The position numbers and the translations under genes were made by a program. From Mesorhizobium ciceri biovar biserrulae WSM1271 (GTDB lineage Bacteria; Pseudomonadota; Alphaproteobacteria; Rhizobiales; Rhizobiaceae): a DNA stretch of 64,000 nucleotides. The notes below the pieces were generated by a model. The model ran no database searches and was not told the DNA's origin. It saw only the letters and a list, made by a program, of their open reading frames with translations. The stretch lies in the NCBI RefSeq assembly GCF_000185905.1, contig NC_014923.1:2193501-2257500 (forward strand), written 5' to 3'. Below are positions 41,923 through 52,612 of the stretch, in pieces (position 1 is the stretch's first letter; each line of letters opens with the position of its first letter).

Positions 41923-41955
41923 TAAGGTCCGGCATAAAATGCCGGCCTGTTGACC

Positions 41956-41995
41956 AAGGCCGCTCCAGCTGGTTTCGGTTGGAGCGGCCTTCTTC
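41956..41995 (+). terminator. Terminator after the lysine-rich gene
   Basis: AAGGCCGCTCCA (41956-41967) pairs with TGGAGCGGCCTT (41980-41991), 12 bp, followed by CTTCC. A smaller hairpin CCGGCAT-AAA-ATGCCGG lies just before it at 41929-41945. Confidence 0.7.
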
Positions 41996-42137
41996 CTGTC
42001 CGAGCCGCTGAAGCCCTGACATCGGCGATGAAGCGGTCGATGGGTTCAACTGATCTTTGGCGAAGTCTGGCACCGGCAGCTTCCGCCTCGACTGACACTT
42101 AACCCGTTTGCAACGCCGGCCGTGTAGGACAATCCGC

Positions 42138-42503
42138 ATGAAGAAGCGGCTTTCGTCCATTTTGCGCTCGATGGTGATCGGCGGTCTGGTTGCCACCGGC
42201 CTCGCCAGAGTGCTTATCCTGTTCACCGCCAGCCCGGTCCCCGATCCGGCCAGCGGACGCACCGAGCCTTCGCTGTTCGCGCCGGCGATTTCCACCAACT
42301 GGGACTACATAACGCCGGCACAGACCTGGCTGCTGGTCGTGCTGACCGGCGCGACGTTGATCTGCGTCGCCGCGTGGCCGATCGCGACCTGGCTGGAACG
42401 CCGGGCGGATGCCGGCGGAAACCGTTTTCGGTCCGATATACCGCCCGCTGCGGCCGTGCGGCAGATTCCCGGCCGTCGCATGTTCGGCCGCCAAGGCCGT
42501 TGA
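42138..42503 (+). CDS. Small membrane protein, unknown
   Basis: 121 aa from ATG 42138. Two transmembrane helices, about residues 12-32 (MVIGGLVATGLARVLILFTA) and 62-83 (TWLLVVLTGATLICVAAWPI), separate a periplasmic loop with SPVPDPASGRTEPSLFAPAI. The C-terminus is basic. No family was recognised. AGGA lies about 10 nt before the start. It may be co-transcribed with clpS, 139 bp downstream, but that gap is long. Confidence 0.6.
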   Translation: MKKRLSSILRSMVIGGLVATGLARVLILFTASPVPDPASGRTEPSLFAPAISTNWDYITPAQTWLLVVLTGATLICVAAWPIATWLERRADAGGNRFRSDIPPAAAVRQIPGRRMFGRQGR

Positions 42504-42642
42504 ACGGCAACCGACACCTTCCCACATGATTGTGAATGGCCGCGTCGGCGGACACCGGTTTCGCGCGTCGATCAAAATGGACGACCGTTTTCACCGGTGC
42601 CAGAATGGCGGTCACATCGCTTACGCAAAACTGTCGGTTCCG

Positions 42643-42948
42643 ATGCCTGAAATCACCACAAAACCGCGTACCCAGATCAAACCGCAAGTCGAACGGCCAA
42701 AACTCTACAAGGTCATCCTCATCAACGACGATTTCACGCCGCGCGAATTCGTGGTGACGGTGCTGAAGGGCGAGTTCAAACTCAGCGAGGACCAGGCGCA
42801 CCGGGTGATGATCACTGCGCATCGGCGTGGCGTCTGCGTCGTCGCCGTGTTCACCAAGGATGTCGCCGAGACCAAGGCGACGCGCGCCACCGATGCCGGC
42901 AAGGCCAAGGGCTATCCGCTGATGTTCACGACGGAGCCGGAGGAGTAG
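42643..42948 (+). CDS. clpS: ATP-dependent Clp protease adaptor (ClpS2-like)
   Basis: 101 aa from ATG 42643. The core YKVILINDDFTPREFVVTVL is the N-degron binding core (the NDD and TPREFV motif), followed by AHRVMITAHRRGVCVVAVFT. It delivers proteins with N-terminal destabilising residues to ClpAP. clpA is not adjacent, unlike the clpS1 of other alphaproteobacteria, and the sequence of the core (INDDFTPREFVV) is nearer the second, stand-alone ClpS2; the assignment between the two is inference. Upstream codons are open but do not match the family. Confidence 0.92.
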   Translation: MPEITTKPRTQIKPQVERPKLYKVILINDDFTPREFVVTVLKGEFKLSEDQAHRVMITAHRRGVCVVAVFTKDVAETKATRATDAGKAKGYPLMFTTEPEE

Positions 42949-43002
42949 AGCAGGGGGCTTTCCCTTCTCCCACAACAAGGGAGAAGGAAAAAGAGCGCCG
43001 CG

Positions 43003-45081
43003 CTACCGTCCCTCGCGGTACCACATCGAACCCATTGCCAGAAGCAGCAGGCCGAGGCCGAGGAAGCCGCCGAACAGCGGCACGCGCGAGACGGCTTTGA
43101 GCACGCTGTCGTCTGTCGTGCGCAGGCCGATCCAGTCGCTGCCGGATGCGGCACCAGCCGAGCGCACCGGCACGATGGAAGGCAGCGTCACGTCGCTGCC
43201 AAGGGCTGTGGAAGACGCCAGCCGGCGCACGCTGCCGCCGGTGGCTTCCGCCGGCGCCTTCAACCGGTTTTCGGTGGAAATGACGTCGGCGAATTCCGGT
43301 GCGTTGACCGGCCCGACATGGGCGAGCGCGGTGAGGTCGCCATTGGCGACCTGGTAGAGCCCGATCTCGCTGGTCTCGACGCTGCCGAGGAAGACCCCGG
43401 GCTCGGCTTTTTCGAGCTTGACCGTCAAGGTTTTGCCGGACGGAGTGATGATCTGCGCGGCGCCGGGATCGTCGGCCATCGTCTGGCGGCGGATTTCCAG
43501 CACCATGCCACGACCATCGGCGGTCAGCCGCTCCTCCTCGAGCTCCGGCTCCTTCATCAGCCAGTGCGCGATGCGCCGATAAAGCTGGACATGCGGGCCG
43601 CCGCCCTCGAAGCCGCGCGCCCACAGCCAGCCCTGATCGGACAGCAGCATGCCGACGCGGCCTTCTCCCTTGCGGTCGAGCAGCAGCAGCGGCCGGTTGT
43701 CGGCGCCCTTCATGACCACTTCGCCTTCCGGGTTCTGCACGCCTATGGTGCGGAACCAGCGGCTCCAGTGCGGCGGCTCGGTGGCCGAGCCATCGAGCCC
43801 ACGCGTCACCGGGTGGCGCTGGCCGAGTTCGGTAAGGCGCGGATAGAAGGCCTTGTCGACAACTTCGCCGGTCGGCATCGCCGGCAGGGCGGCCATCAGC
43901 GGCGTGCGCGCGATCGAGCTTTCGCCGGCATATTCGGGGCCGGCCGCGATCAGCAGCGCGCCGCCCTTTTCGACATATTCGGAGATGTAGTCGTAATAGA
44001 GGATCGGCAGCACGTCGCGATGCTGGTAGCGGTCGAAGATGATGAGGTCGAAATCCTTGATCTTCTCGACGAACAGTTCGCGGGTCGGGAAGGCGATAAG
44101 CGACAATTCGTTGATCGGCGTGCCATCCTGCTTTTCCGGCGGCCGCAGGATGGTGAAATGGACAAGATCGACCGAGGCGTCGGATTTCAGCAGGTTGCGC
44201 CAGGTGCGCTCGCCGGCATGCGGCTCGCCGGAGACGAGCAGCACACGCAGGTTCTCGCGAATGCCGTCGATCAGTGCGATGGCGCGGTTGTTGGTGTCGG
44301 TCAGTTCGCCCGGCTCGCGATCGATGGCGAGTTCGACGATGTTGCGGCCGGCACCCGGAATGGTGACCTGCAGCGGCATGGCCTGGCCAACGGTGGCGTG
44401 CTCGACGGCGACCTGCTCGCCATTGACCGAGACGCGCACATCGACCGGGCCAGTCTCGTTTTCGGTCGAGATGACGCGGTAGGTCATGTCGAGCGGCTTG
44501 CCAACAAGGCCGAAGCGCGGCGCGTTCTCGAAGCGGATGCGGCGGTCCTTTTCGTGGTCGTTGCCGGTGATCAGCGCATGCAGCGGGGCGTTGAAATCGG
44601 GCGCGCCCGGCGGCGCGTCATGGACCTCGCCATCGGTGATCATGATCGCGCCGCCGATGCGTGACGGCGGCACGTCGCGGAAGGCGCCTTCAAGCGCGCC
44701 GAACAGCCGTGTCTCGGTGCGCTCTTCGGCGGCCTCGGATTTGCCGGCCTCGACGACCCGCACGTCGAACTGCTTGAAGCGGCCAAGCCGCTGCTGCAGC
44801 CCGGCCAGCGCCTCGTCGGTCTGCTTGGTGCGATCGCCGATATCCTGGCTCTGGCTGCGGTCGACGACGAGGGCGACAACGCTTTTCAGCGGCTCGCGCT
44901 CCTCGTTGAGGAACACCGGGTTGAACAAAGCGGCGGCGAGCGCCAAAAGGGCGATGAAGCGGAAGACCGAGCCGCGCTGGCGAAACCACAGGCCGACAAG
45001 CGCCAGCAGCGCCAGCGGCACCAGCGCCAAGGCCAACAGGGGCCAGGAGATCAGCGGTTCGAAGGAAATCGACCAGTTCAT
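43003..45081 (-). CDS. Large membrane protein of the moxR cluster with glutamine-amidotransferase-like fold
   Basis: 692 aa. Two N-terminal helices (residues about 13-58, WPLLALALVPLALLALVGLW) and one C-terminal helix (LFGGFLGLGLLLLAMGSMWY) anchor it. Between them lies a degenerate VWA-like start (VVALVVDRSQSQDIGDRT), beta-sandwich segments, and a GATase-1-like region (DFDLIIFDRYQHRDVLPILY, GALLIAAGPEYAG) without the usual catalytic Cys. It lies 63 bp after the DUF4159 gene in the moxR-DUF58 operon. Proteins of this type are found with MoxR ATPases and are of unknown function, possibly chaperoning metal-centred or envelope enzymes. Confidence 0.75.
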   Translation of the reverse strand: MNWSISFEPLISWPLLALALVPLALLALVGLWFRQRGSVFRFIALLALAAALFNPVFLNEEREPLKSVVALVVDRSQSQDIGDRTKQTDEALAGLQQRLGRFKQFDVRVVEAGKSEAAEERTETRLFGALEGAFRDVPPSRIGGAIMITDGEVHDAPPGAPDFNAPLHALITGNDHEKDRRIRFENAPRFGLVGKPLDMTYRVISTENETGPVDVRVSVNGEQVAVEHATVGQAMPLQVTIPGAGRNIVELAIDREPGELTDTNNRAIALIDGIRENLRVLLVSGEPHAGERTWRNLLKSDASVDLVHFTILRPPEKQDGTPINELSLIAFPTRELFVEKIKDFDLIIFDRYQHRDVLPILYYDYISEYVEKGGALLIAAGPEYAGESSIARTPLMAALPAMPTGEVVDKAFYPRLTELGQRHPVTRGLDGSATEPPHWSRWFRTIGVQNPEGEVVMKGADNRPLLLLDRKGEGRVGMLLSDQGWLWARGFEGGGPHVQLYRRIAHWLMKEPELEEERLTADGRGMVLEIRRQTMADDPGAAQIITPSGKTLTVKLEKAEPGVFLGSVETSEIGLYQVANGDLTALAHVGPVNAPEFADVISTENRLKAPAEATGGSVRRLASSTALGSDVTLPSIVPVRSAGAASGSDWIGLRTTDDSVLKAVSRVPLFGGFLGLGLLLLAMGSMWYREGR

Positions 45082-45144
45082 TCCTTACCCTCCTCTTTTT
45101 GGGGAGGGTTTATCCGCGACCGGAGGGCACCAAACAAACTCATC

Positions 45145-47967
45145 TTACTGCCCCAGCCGTTCGAGCAGTATGGGCACGTGCACCTGGTCGGATTTGTAGT
45201 TGCCGGTCAGCATGTACATCATGATGTTGACGCCGGCGCGCAGCGCGTAGACGCGCTGCATCGGGTCCGCCGGTACGGTCGGCAGCAGCGGATCGCCATT
45301 CTCGTCGACTGCCCAGGCGCCGGCAAAATCATTGGCGGTGATCATGATAGGCGAGACGCCGTCGCCGGTGCGCACCGGCCGGTTCTCGGCATTGCTGGCG
45401 TCGAGCGACGCCTCGACCCAAAGTGGGCTGCCGGCGAAGCGGCCGGGGAATTCGGGCAGGATGAAGAAGGATTTGGTCAGCACGTGGTCGGACGGCACCG
45501 GCTCCAGCGGCGGCACGTTGAGGTTGCCGAGGATGTCGCGCAGCCGCTCCGTCGCCGGGCTGGTCGAATCGGCGCCGATGCCGTTGGCGAACTGGTCGCG
45601 GGTGTCGAACAGCACCGTGCCGCCCTGCTGCATATAGGCGTCTATGCGGGCGATGGCGGCCTGGCTCGGCATCGGGGCCGCCGGATCGATCGGCCAGTAG
45701 ATCAAGGGATAGAACGACAGCTCGTCCTTCGAGATGTCGACGCCGGCTGGCGCGCCCGGTTCAAGGGCCGTCTTTTCGACCAGGAAGCGGGTCAGGCCCT
45801 CGAGCCCGGCACGGCTGATCGAATCGTCGCCCGGCACGCCAGTCAGCACATAGGCGATGCGGGTCTTCGAAATCGCCTCGATGGCAATTTCGTCACCCGG
45901 CTTGGCGTCGTCTGCGCGGGCAAGGTCGGCATGACCGAACAAGCTACCCAGCGCAATCAGGACCGCGGCGGTGGTTGCCATGGCACCGGCGCGGCGCGGT
46001 CGGCGTGAGAACAGGCCGCCCATCCAGAACACTGCCAGCGTATCGAGCAGCATCAGCACCAGGGCGGCTGCGACCAGCGCGCCCTTCAAATTGCGCGATT
46101 CGTCAAAGGCATACTGGATCGAGGTGACGGGAACAGTGATTTGCGGGCGCACCAGCGGGGCCAGCGTGCTGTCGGCTTCAAGCAGATTATGGGCAAACAC
46201 ACCCGTCTCGGAACCATAAAGGCCGGGCGGGTTTTCAAAAGTCACCGGCAGCGCGCCGGCGCCCGGTACAAGCGGCCGTGCATCCGGCGTCGGCGGCACC
46301 AGCGAGCCGTCGGCTGCAATCATGCGATAGGGCGCCAGCGACGCCGCGGCGGCTTCGGCATTGGCGATGGCCGCGCCCTGGTTGCGCGACAGCTGCACGA
46401 TGCGGCGCAGCATCTCGACGAAGCTGCCGGAGATCGGCAGGTTCGACCAGGTTGCCTCAGGGGTGACGTGGAACAGCACCAGCGTGCCCTTGCCTTTCTT
46501 CAGTCCGGTGACCAGCGGCGTGCCGTCGGCAAGGGCCGCCCAGGTGCGCTCGACGATATCGGGTGTCGGCTCGGCCAGCACCTGTCTGCTGACAGTGACC
46601 TCGGTCGGCGGCGCCAGATCGGCGAACGGGCCGGCCTTGGGGAATTCGGTGACAGGCTGCGGCGACGTCCATGACAGCGCGCCGCCGAGCGAACGCTCGC
46701 CGGTGCGCAGGCGGACCGGCAGCAAATCGTCGTCATCGCCCGCCGTGGCCAGCCGCGAACCGGCGAAACGCACCAGCGTGCCGCCATTGTCGACCCAATC
46801 GACAAGTCTCTGCCGGACCTGTCCGGGAATGGTGCCGATATCGGCCATGACAATCATCGCGGGCTTCTGGTCGAGGATCTGCGGGATGGCGTCGGCGAGG
46901 TCGGCGCTGGAGGGTTCGACCAGATCGGCGAAGGGCTGCAGCGCCCGCCTGATGTAGTAGAGTGGCGACAAAAGCGGCTGCGCCTGGTCGGCCTCGGCCT
47001 GCGACAGCAGCCCGACGCGGCGGCGCTTGGAGCTTTCGTCGAGGACGCGCACCGCACCGGCCTGCCGCTCGCCGTCGAGCGCGATCGAAGCGAAGTCGTT
47101 GCGCAATTCGAACGGCACCGCCATGGTGCCGGTGGCGGTGGTTTCGCCAGGCGAAAAGGTCAGCGTCGCATCGGCGATGCGGCGGCCCTTGTCGTCGAAG
47201 GCGCCGGCGGTGACCTGCGCCGGGGCAGGGTCGCCCGGCGCGCGGATGGCGGTCAGCGCAAAGCCGTCGACCTGGTTGTCGGCGGCGGTCAGGCCCGTCA
47301 GCGACAGCCTGTCGGCGGTTGCCCAGACGACACGGGCGGCATTTTTCGACAAAAGCGTGTTGAAGGCGGCTTCATCGCCTTTTGCCGCCAGGCCGTCGGC
47401 AAGCACGGCGACACTGGCCCCGGGCAAGGTCTCCAGCACGCCGGCGATGCGGGCATAGACGGCGGGCCGGTCGGTCGGGATCGGCCGCGGCTTGGCGGCG
47501 CGCAGCCGGTCAAGGGCGGTGGCGGCATCGAACGGGCCGATCTCGGCATTGGCTTTTTCGGCGGTGAAGGCGATGACGACCGGCACGCCGTTGGAGCCGG
47601 CGTCGTTGATCAGCCGCTCGGCGGTGGCGACGCGTTTGCCCCAGTCGGCGGCACTTGCCCAGTCATTGTCGATGAGCAGGGCAAGGGCGGCTCCTTCGGC
47701 CGGCAGCTTTTCACGCGGATTGAAGACCGGGTCGGCCAATGCCGCGACGATGAGGGCCGCCATCAAGAGCCTGAGCAGCGTCAGCCACCACGGACTCTGC
47801 TGCGGCGTCTCCTCGCGCTTCAGTACGCGCGCCAGGATCTTCAGCGGCGGGAAGATCTCGGTCTGCGGCTTGGGCGGCGTCAGCCTGAGCAGCCACCAGA
47901 TCACCGGCAGTGCCAGCAGGCCCCACAGCACCATGGGGGCGCCAAAGGAGAGCGGCAGCCAACTCAT
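45145..47967 (-). CDS. BatA-type/DUF4159 membrane protein
   Basis: 940 aa. Residues 1-100 (MSWLPLSFGAPMVLWGLLAL, VIWWLLRLTPPKPQTEIFPP, LRLLMAALIVAALADPVFNP) are the aerotolerance regulator BatA N-terminal domain with two helices; a degenerate VWA region (ALALLIDNDWASAADWGKRV) follows. A further transmembrane segment lies around 655-680 (VAAALVLMLLDTLAVFWMGG). The C-terminal 210 residues are DUF4159 (SRAGLEGLTRFLVEKTALEP, LIYWPIDPAAPMPSQAAIAR, MMYMLTGNYKSDQVHVPILL). It is part of the moxR operon: it overlaps the DUF58 stop by 4 bp. Confidence 0.9.
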   Translation of the reverse strand: MSWLPLSFGAPMVLWGLLALPVIWWLLRLTPPKPQTEIFPPLKILARVLKREETPQQSPWWLTLLRLLMAALIVAALADPVFNPREKLPAEGAALALLIDNDWASAADWGKRVATAERLINDAGSNGVPVVIAFTAEKANAEIGPFDAATALDRLRAAKPRPIPTDRPAVYARIAGVLETLPGASVAVLADGLAAKGDEAAFNTLLSKNAARVVWATADRLSLTGLTAADNQVDGFALTAIRAPGDPAPAQVTAGAFDDKGRRIADATLTFSPGETTATGTMAVPFELRNDFASIALDGERQAGAVRVLDESSKRRRVGLLSQAEADQAQPLLSPLYYIRRALQPFADLVEPSSADLADAIPQILDQKPAMIVMADIGTIPGQVRQRLVDWVDNGGTLVRFAGSRLATAGDDDDLLPVRLRTGERSLGGALSWTSPQPVTEFPKAGPFADLAPPTEVTVSRQVLAEPTPDIVERTWAALADGTPLVTGLKKGKGTLVLFHVTPEATWSNLPISGSFVEMLRRIVQLSRNQGAAIANAEAAAASLAPYRMIAADGSLVPPTPDARPLVPGAGALPVTFENPPGLYGSETGVFAHNLLEADSTLAPLVRPQITVPVTSIQYAFDESRNLKGALVAAALVLMLLDTLAVFWMGGLFSRRPRRAGAMATTAAVLIALGSLFGHADLARADDAKPGDEIAIEAISKTRIAYVLTGVPGDDSISRAGLEGLTRFLVEKTALEPGAPAGVDISKDELSFYPLIYWPIDPAAPMPSQAAIARIDAYMQQGGTVLFDTRDQFANGIGADSTSPATERLRDILGNLNVPPLEPVPSDHVLTKSFFILPEFPGRFAGSPLWVEASLDASNAENRPVRTGDGVSPIMITANDFAGAWAVDENGDPLLPTVPADPMQRVYALRAGVNIMMYMLTGNYKSDQVHVPILLERLGQ

Positions 47968-48925
47968 GCGACAGCCTTTCCTGGCCGATCGCCACCAGCG
48001 ATGCCTGCACGACCGCCAGCGGTCGGCCTGACCGAGGGGCCATCAGTGGTCATCGCCATGTGCAGTCGCACCAGCGCGTCGGAGGCGAGCCGATCGGTGT
48101 GGTTGACGGTAAAGCTCCAGCCAAGCCGCTTGCACCAGGCGGCCAGTTCGTGGCGGCGGGCGGTGTAGAGCAGGCGATACTCATCACCCAGCATTTCGGC
48201 GCGGCCGGCGGTCAGCTTGTCGCCGGTCTCGGGATCGGTGAATTCGGTGCGGCCGGCATAGGGGAAGGTCTCCTCGGCCGGGTCGGCGACCTCGATCAGG
48301 TGGGCGCGCACGCCGTGGCGGGCCAGCACGTCGAGCCAGGCCATCGTCTCCTCGACGGGATCGAGGAAGTCGCTGACGATGACGATGTCGCAGAAGCGCC
48401 TGATGTCGGACAGGTCGGGTTTTGCCGGCAGCTCGCCGGCATGCATCAACTGGGCGGCAATTCGTTCGGCGCCGTTGCGGGCGGTGAACGGGTCGGTGAG
48501 GCCCGGCCAGGCGATGCGTTCGCCGCTGCGCGACAACAGCTCGGCCATGGCCAGCGCCAGCACCAGCGCGCGCGATTGCTTGGAAACGCTGGCGCCTGTC
48601 GATTTGTAGAGCATCGACGGCGAGGGGTCGGCCCACAGCCAGACGGTATGGGCGGCTTCCCATTCGCGGTCGCGCACATAGGTGTGGTCGTCGCGGGCCG
48701 AGCGGCGCCAGTCGATGCGCGAGGAATCGCCCTCGACATAGGGCCGGAACTGCCAGAAATTCTCGCCGATGCCGCGCTTGCGGCGGCCGTGCCAGCCGGC
48801 GATCACGGTGTTGACGATACGGCGCGCCTCGACCAGCAGGTCTGGCACAAGCGAGGCCCGCAACCGGCCACGGGCGAGCGCGTCGCGCGTCGCTGCCGGA
48901 GCCTGGACCTCGCCGATGCGCGGCA

Positions 48926-48926
<1 letters not shown>
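47964..48926 (-). CDS. DUF58 domain protein
   Basis: 320 aa from ATG 48926, which overlaps the moxR stop (TGATG). DUF58 features are FWQFRPYVEGDSSRIDWRRS and RDREWEAAHTVWLWADPSPS, then a VWA-like fold (ALVLALAMAELLSRSGERIA, DIVIVSDFLDPVEETMAWLD). It is encoded between moxR and the DUF4159 gene. The trio MoxR-DUF58-membrane protein is widespread and is thought to serve in chaperone-like assembly or activation of envelope proteins. Confidence 0.93.
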
Positions 48927-49930
<1,004 letters not shown>

Positions 49931-50084
49931 GCCGCATCGATCCTTGTGGTTGGAATACCATGGCTGGAACAACGGCTGCACCATACCATAAGTTGCCGCG
50001 ATTCGGCCTCGCGTGGCGCCTACATCGAAACTTAAATCACAGACTTAGGCTGACAAGCGGAACAACAGTGACTATTTCGTGACC

Positions 50085-50714
50085 ATGACGGGACCCTTGG
50101 GACATCGTGAAGAAAGCCTGACTGATGCCACCGAGGCGCGTGGTCTCGAGGCGCTGATCTCGCGCGCCGCCCGTGCCGGCAAGGGCGCGGCACCTGTCGA
50201 ACGCTGGAATCCCGACTTCTGCGGCGATCTGGACATGGAGATCAAGGCCGACGGCACCTGGTTCTATCTGGGCACGCCGATCGGGCGCATGCCGCTGGTG
50301 CAGCTTTTCTCCTCGGTGCTGCGCAAGGACGCCGATGGCAGGACCTATCTGGTGACACCGGTAGAAAAGGTCGGCATCCGCGTCGCCGATGCGCCGTTCA
50401 TCGCCGTCGAAATGGACGTTTCGGGCAGCGGCGAGGCGCAGACAATCACCTTCCGCACCAATGTCGGCGACGTGGTCGAAGCCGGGCCGGAACGGCCGCT
50501 GCGGTTTGTCGATGAGAACGAGACCGGCGGGTTGAAGCCCTATGTGCTGGTGCGTGGCCGTCTGGAGGCGCTGGTGGCGCGGCCGGTGATGTATGAACTG
50601 GTCGGGCATGGCGAGGAGATCGAAATCGGCGGCGAGACGATGTTCGCGGTGCGCTCCAAGGGCGCCGTGTTCCCGATCATGCCGGCGGACCAGTTGAAGC
50701 GGCTGAGCGCGTGA
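50085..50714 (+). CDS. DUF1285 family protein
   Basis: 209 aa from ATG 50085 (or from GTG 50079, two codons earlier). The body matches DUF1285: ERWNPDFCGDLDMEIKADGT, WFYLGTPIGRMPLVQLFSSV, RKDADGRTYLVTPVEKVGIR. It is a small beta-rich cytosolic protein of unknown function, conserved in alphaproteobacteria next to the CoA-pyrophosphatase and tRNA nucleotidyltransferase genes, as here. The ribosome site is weak. The stop overlaps the next start by one base (TGATG). Confidence 0.85.
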   Translation: MTGPLGHREESLTDATEARGLEALISRAARAGKGAAPVERWNPDFCGDLDMEIKADGTWFYLGTPIGRMPLVQLFSSVLRKDADGRTYLVTPVEKVGIRVADAPFIAVEMDVSGSGEAQTITFRTNVGDVVEAGPERPLRFVDENETGGLKPYVLVRGRLEALVARPVMYELVGHGEEIEIGGETMFAVRSKGAVFPIMPADQLKRLSA

Positions 50715-51349
50715 TGGACCAGGTGACGCCGGCGCCGTTTTCATCCGCGGATTTTCGCGCGCGCTTTGCCGTGCAGCCCGATGCGCATGCAGGCGACGAC
50801 GACTATGGCGACCATCGCTTCAACCCCGGCCATCCGCGCCTCAACCAGGGCAAGGCGCTGCGCAATGCCGCGGTGCTGATCCCGGTGGTCGATCATGAGG
50901 GCGATGCGACGGTTCTTCTGACCAAACGGGCCGAAAAGCTGCGCAGCCATTCGGGGCAGGTGGCCTTTCCCGGCGGCACTATCGATCCGACCGATCCGAG
51001 CCCTGAGGCGGCGGCGCTGCGCGAGACCTTCGAGGAGATCGGGCTTGGCCGAGATCGCATCGAGATCATCGGCCGCATGCCCGACTATGTCGCCGGCAGC
51101 GGCTACCGCATCGCCCCGGTGCTTGGCATCGTGCGGCCCGGTTTCCAACTGACGCTCAACGCAGACGAGGTCGATGCCGCTTTCGAAGTGCCGCTGCGCT
51201 TCCTGATGGACCCGGCCAACCACAAGCGCGACAGCCGTATGTGGAACGATCTCGAATGGTTCTTCTACGACATGCCTTACGGCGACCGGCGCATCTGGGG
51301 CGTCACCGCCGGCATCCTTCGTACTCTCTATGAAAGGCTCTATGCGTGA
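50714..51349 (+). CDS. NUDIX hydrolase, CoA pyrophosphatase-like
   Basis: 211 aa from ATG 50714. The Nudix box GGTIDPTDPSPEAAALRETF with EEIGL follows the usual GX5EX7REUXEEXGU spacing with the two-residue longer loop of CoA hydrolases; the NuCoA signature LRSHSGQVAFPGG precedes it. It splits CoA or related dinucleotides to 4'-phosphopantetheine and 3',5'-ADP. The stop and the start of the CCA transferase overlap (GTGA). Confidence 0.92.
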   Translation: MDQVTPAPFSSADFRARFAVQPDAHAGDDDYGDHRFNPGHPRLNQGKALRNAAVLIPVVDHEGDATVLLTKRAEKLRSHSGQVAFPGGTIDPTDPSPEAAALRETFEEIGLGRDRIEIIGRMPDYVAGSGYRIAPVLGIVRPGFQLTLNADEVDAAFEVPLRFLMDPANHKRDSRMWNDLEWFFYDMPYGDRRIWGVTAGILRTLYERLYA

Positions 51350-52611
51350 GTGTCTCGATCGCGGGCAGGGCCGATTGGCTCACCGACAAGCATCTGCAGC
51401 GCCTGTTGTTCGCACTGGCCGAAGGCGGTGAAGAGGCGCGAGTCGCCGGCGGCGCGGTGCGCAACACGCTGATGGACCAGCCGGTCGCCGACATCGACAT
51501 CGCCACCACCTGCTTGCCGGAGGAAACTCTCCGCCGCGCCGAAGCGGAAAGGTTCAAGGCGGTGCCAACCGGCATCGAGCATGGGACAATCACCGTGGTT
51601 GCCGGCGGAAAGCCCTATGAAATCACCACCTTGCGCGCCGATATCGAAACCGACGGGCGGCGCGCGAAAGTGTCGTTCGGGCGCGACTGGAAGCTCGATG
51701 CCGAGCGGCGCGACTTCACCATCAACGCGCTCTATGCCGAGGCCGATGGCAAGGTGGTCGACCTGGTCGGCGGCATTGCCGACATCGAGGCGCGCCGGCT
51801 GCGATTCATCGGCGACCCGGAAGCGCGCATTCGCGAAGACTACCTGCGCATCCTGCGCTTCTTCCGCTTCTTCGCCTGGTACGGCGACGGACGGCCGGAC
51901 GCCGAGGGGCTGAAAGCCTGCGCCCGTCTGAAGGAAGGGCTGGCCCAGCTTTCGTCCGAGCGCATCTGGTCGGAACTGAAGAAACTTTTGTCGGCGCCCG
52001 ATCCGTCACGGGCGCTGCTTTGGATGCGGCAGGCAGGTGTCTTGACCGCGGCGCTGCCGGAAAGCGAGAAATGGGGTATCGATGCCATCCATGGGTTGGC
52101 CAAGGCCGGCAAGGATCTGGGCTGGGCACCCGACCCGCTGCTCAGACTGGAAGCGATCGTGCCGCCCGATGCCGCTCGCATGAAGTCGCTCGCCGAGCGG
52201 CTCAAACTCTCGACCGCCGAAGCGGATCGCCTGCGCCACTGGGCGCTCGCCACCGCCGTCGAGCCGAAGACGACCGAGGGCGAACTGGCAAAAAGGCTCT
52301 ATCGCGGCGACCGGCAGGGGTTTGTCGACCGTCTGCGGCTGTCGCTTGCGGCAGCCAGGATGCGCGCCGTCGAGGACAATGAGGCGCTGCTCGAAGCCGG
52401 TGGCTTTTCGCGCCTGCTTGGCTTCGCCACCAAATGGGAAAAGCCGTTGTTTCCGCTGAAAGGTGCCGATCTGACGGTGCTCGGCGCAACTCCAGGCCCG
52501 AAACTCGGCGAAATCCTGAGGAATCTCGAAGCGGAATGGGTCGAAGCCGGGTTTGCCCCTGATCGCGACGCGCTCCTCAAGCGCGCCGCCGAAGCCTTGC
52601 AGGCCGGGTAG
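51346..52611 (+). CDS. CCA tRNA nucleotidyltransferase/poly(A) polymerase family
   Basis: 421 aa, GTG start at 51346 overlapping the NUDIX stop. The nucleotidyltransferase head has the G-[GS]-R-like VAGGAVRNTLMDQPVADIDI with catalytic DxD (DIDI), RRDFTINALYAEADG, and the RNA-binding domain REDYLRILRFFRFFAWYG. It adds or repairs CCA at tRNA 3' ends, or polyadenylates RNA; the two cannot be separated by motifs visible here. The three-gene operon with DUF1285 and NUDIX is typical of Rhizobiales. Confidence 0.92.
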   Translation: MSVSIAGRADWLTDKHLQRLLFALAEGGEEARVAGGAVRNTLMDQPVADIDIATTCLPEETLRRAEAERFKAVPTGIEHGTITVVAGGKPYEITTLRADIETDGRRAKVSFGRDWKLDAERRDFTINALYAEADGKVVDLVGGIADIEARRLRFIGDPEARIREDYLRILRFFRFFAWYGDGRPDAEGLKACARLKEGLAQLSSERIWSELKKLLSAPDPSRALLWMRQAGVLTAALPESEKWGIDAIHGLAKAGKDLGWAPDPLLRLEAIVPPDAARMKSLAERLKLSTAEADRLRHWALATAVEPKTTEGELAKRLYRGDRQGFVDRLRLSLAAARMRAVEDNEALLEAGGFSRLLGFATKWEKPLFPLKGADLTVLGATPGPKLGEILRNLEAEWVEAGFAPDRDALLKRAAEALQAG

Positions 52612-52612
52612 A

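Noticed and set aside
43318-44664. 448-codon plus-strand frame opposite the moxR-operon membrane protein
   Set aside because: Shadow of a real gene with recognisable structure on the minus strand.
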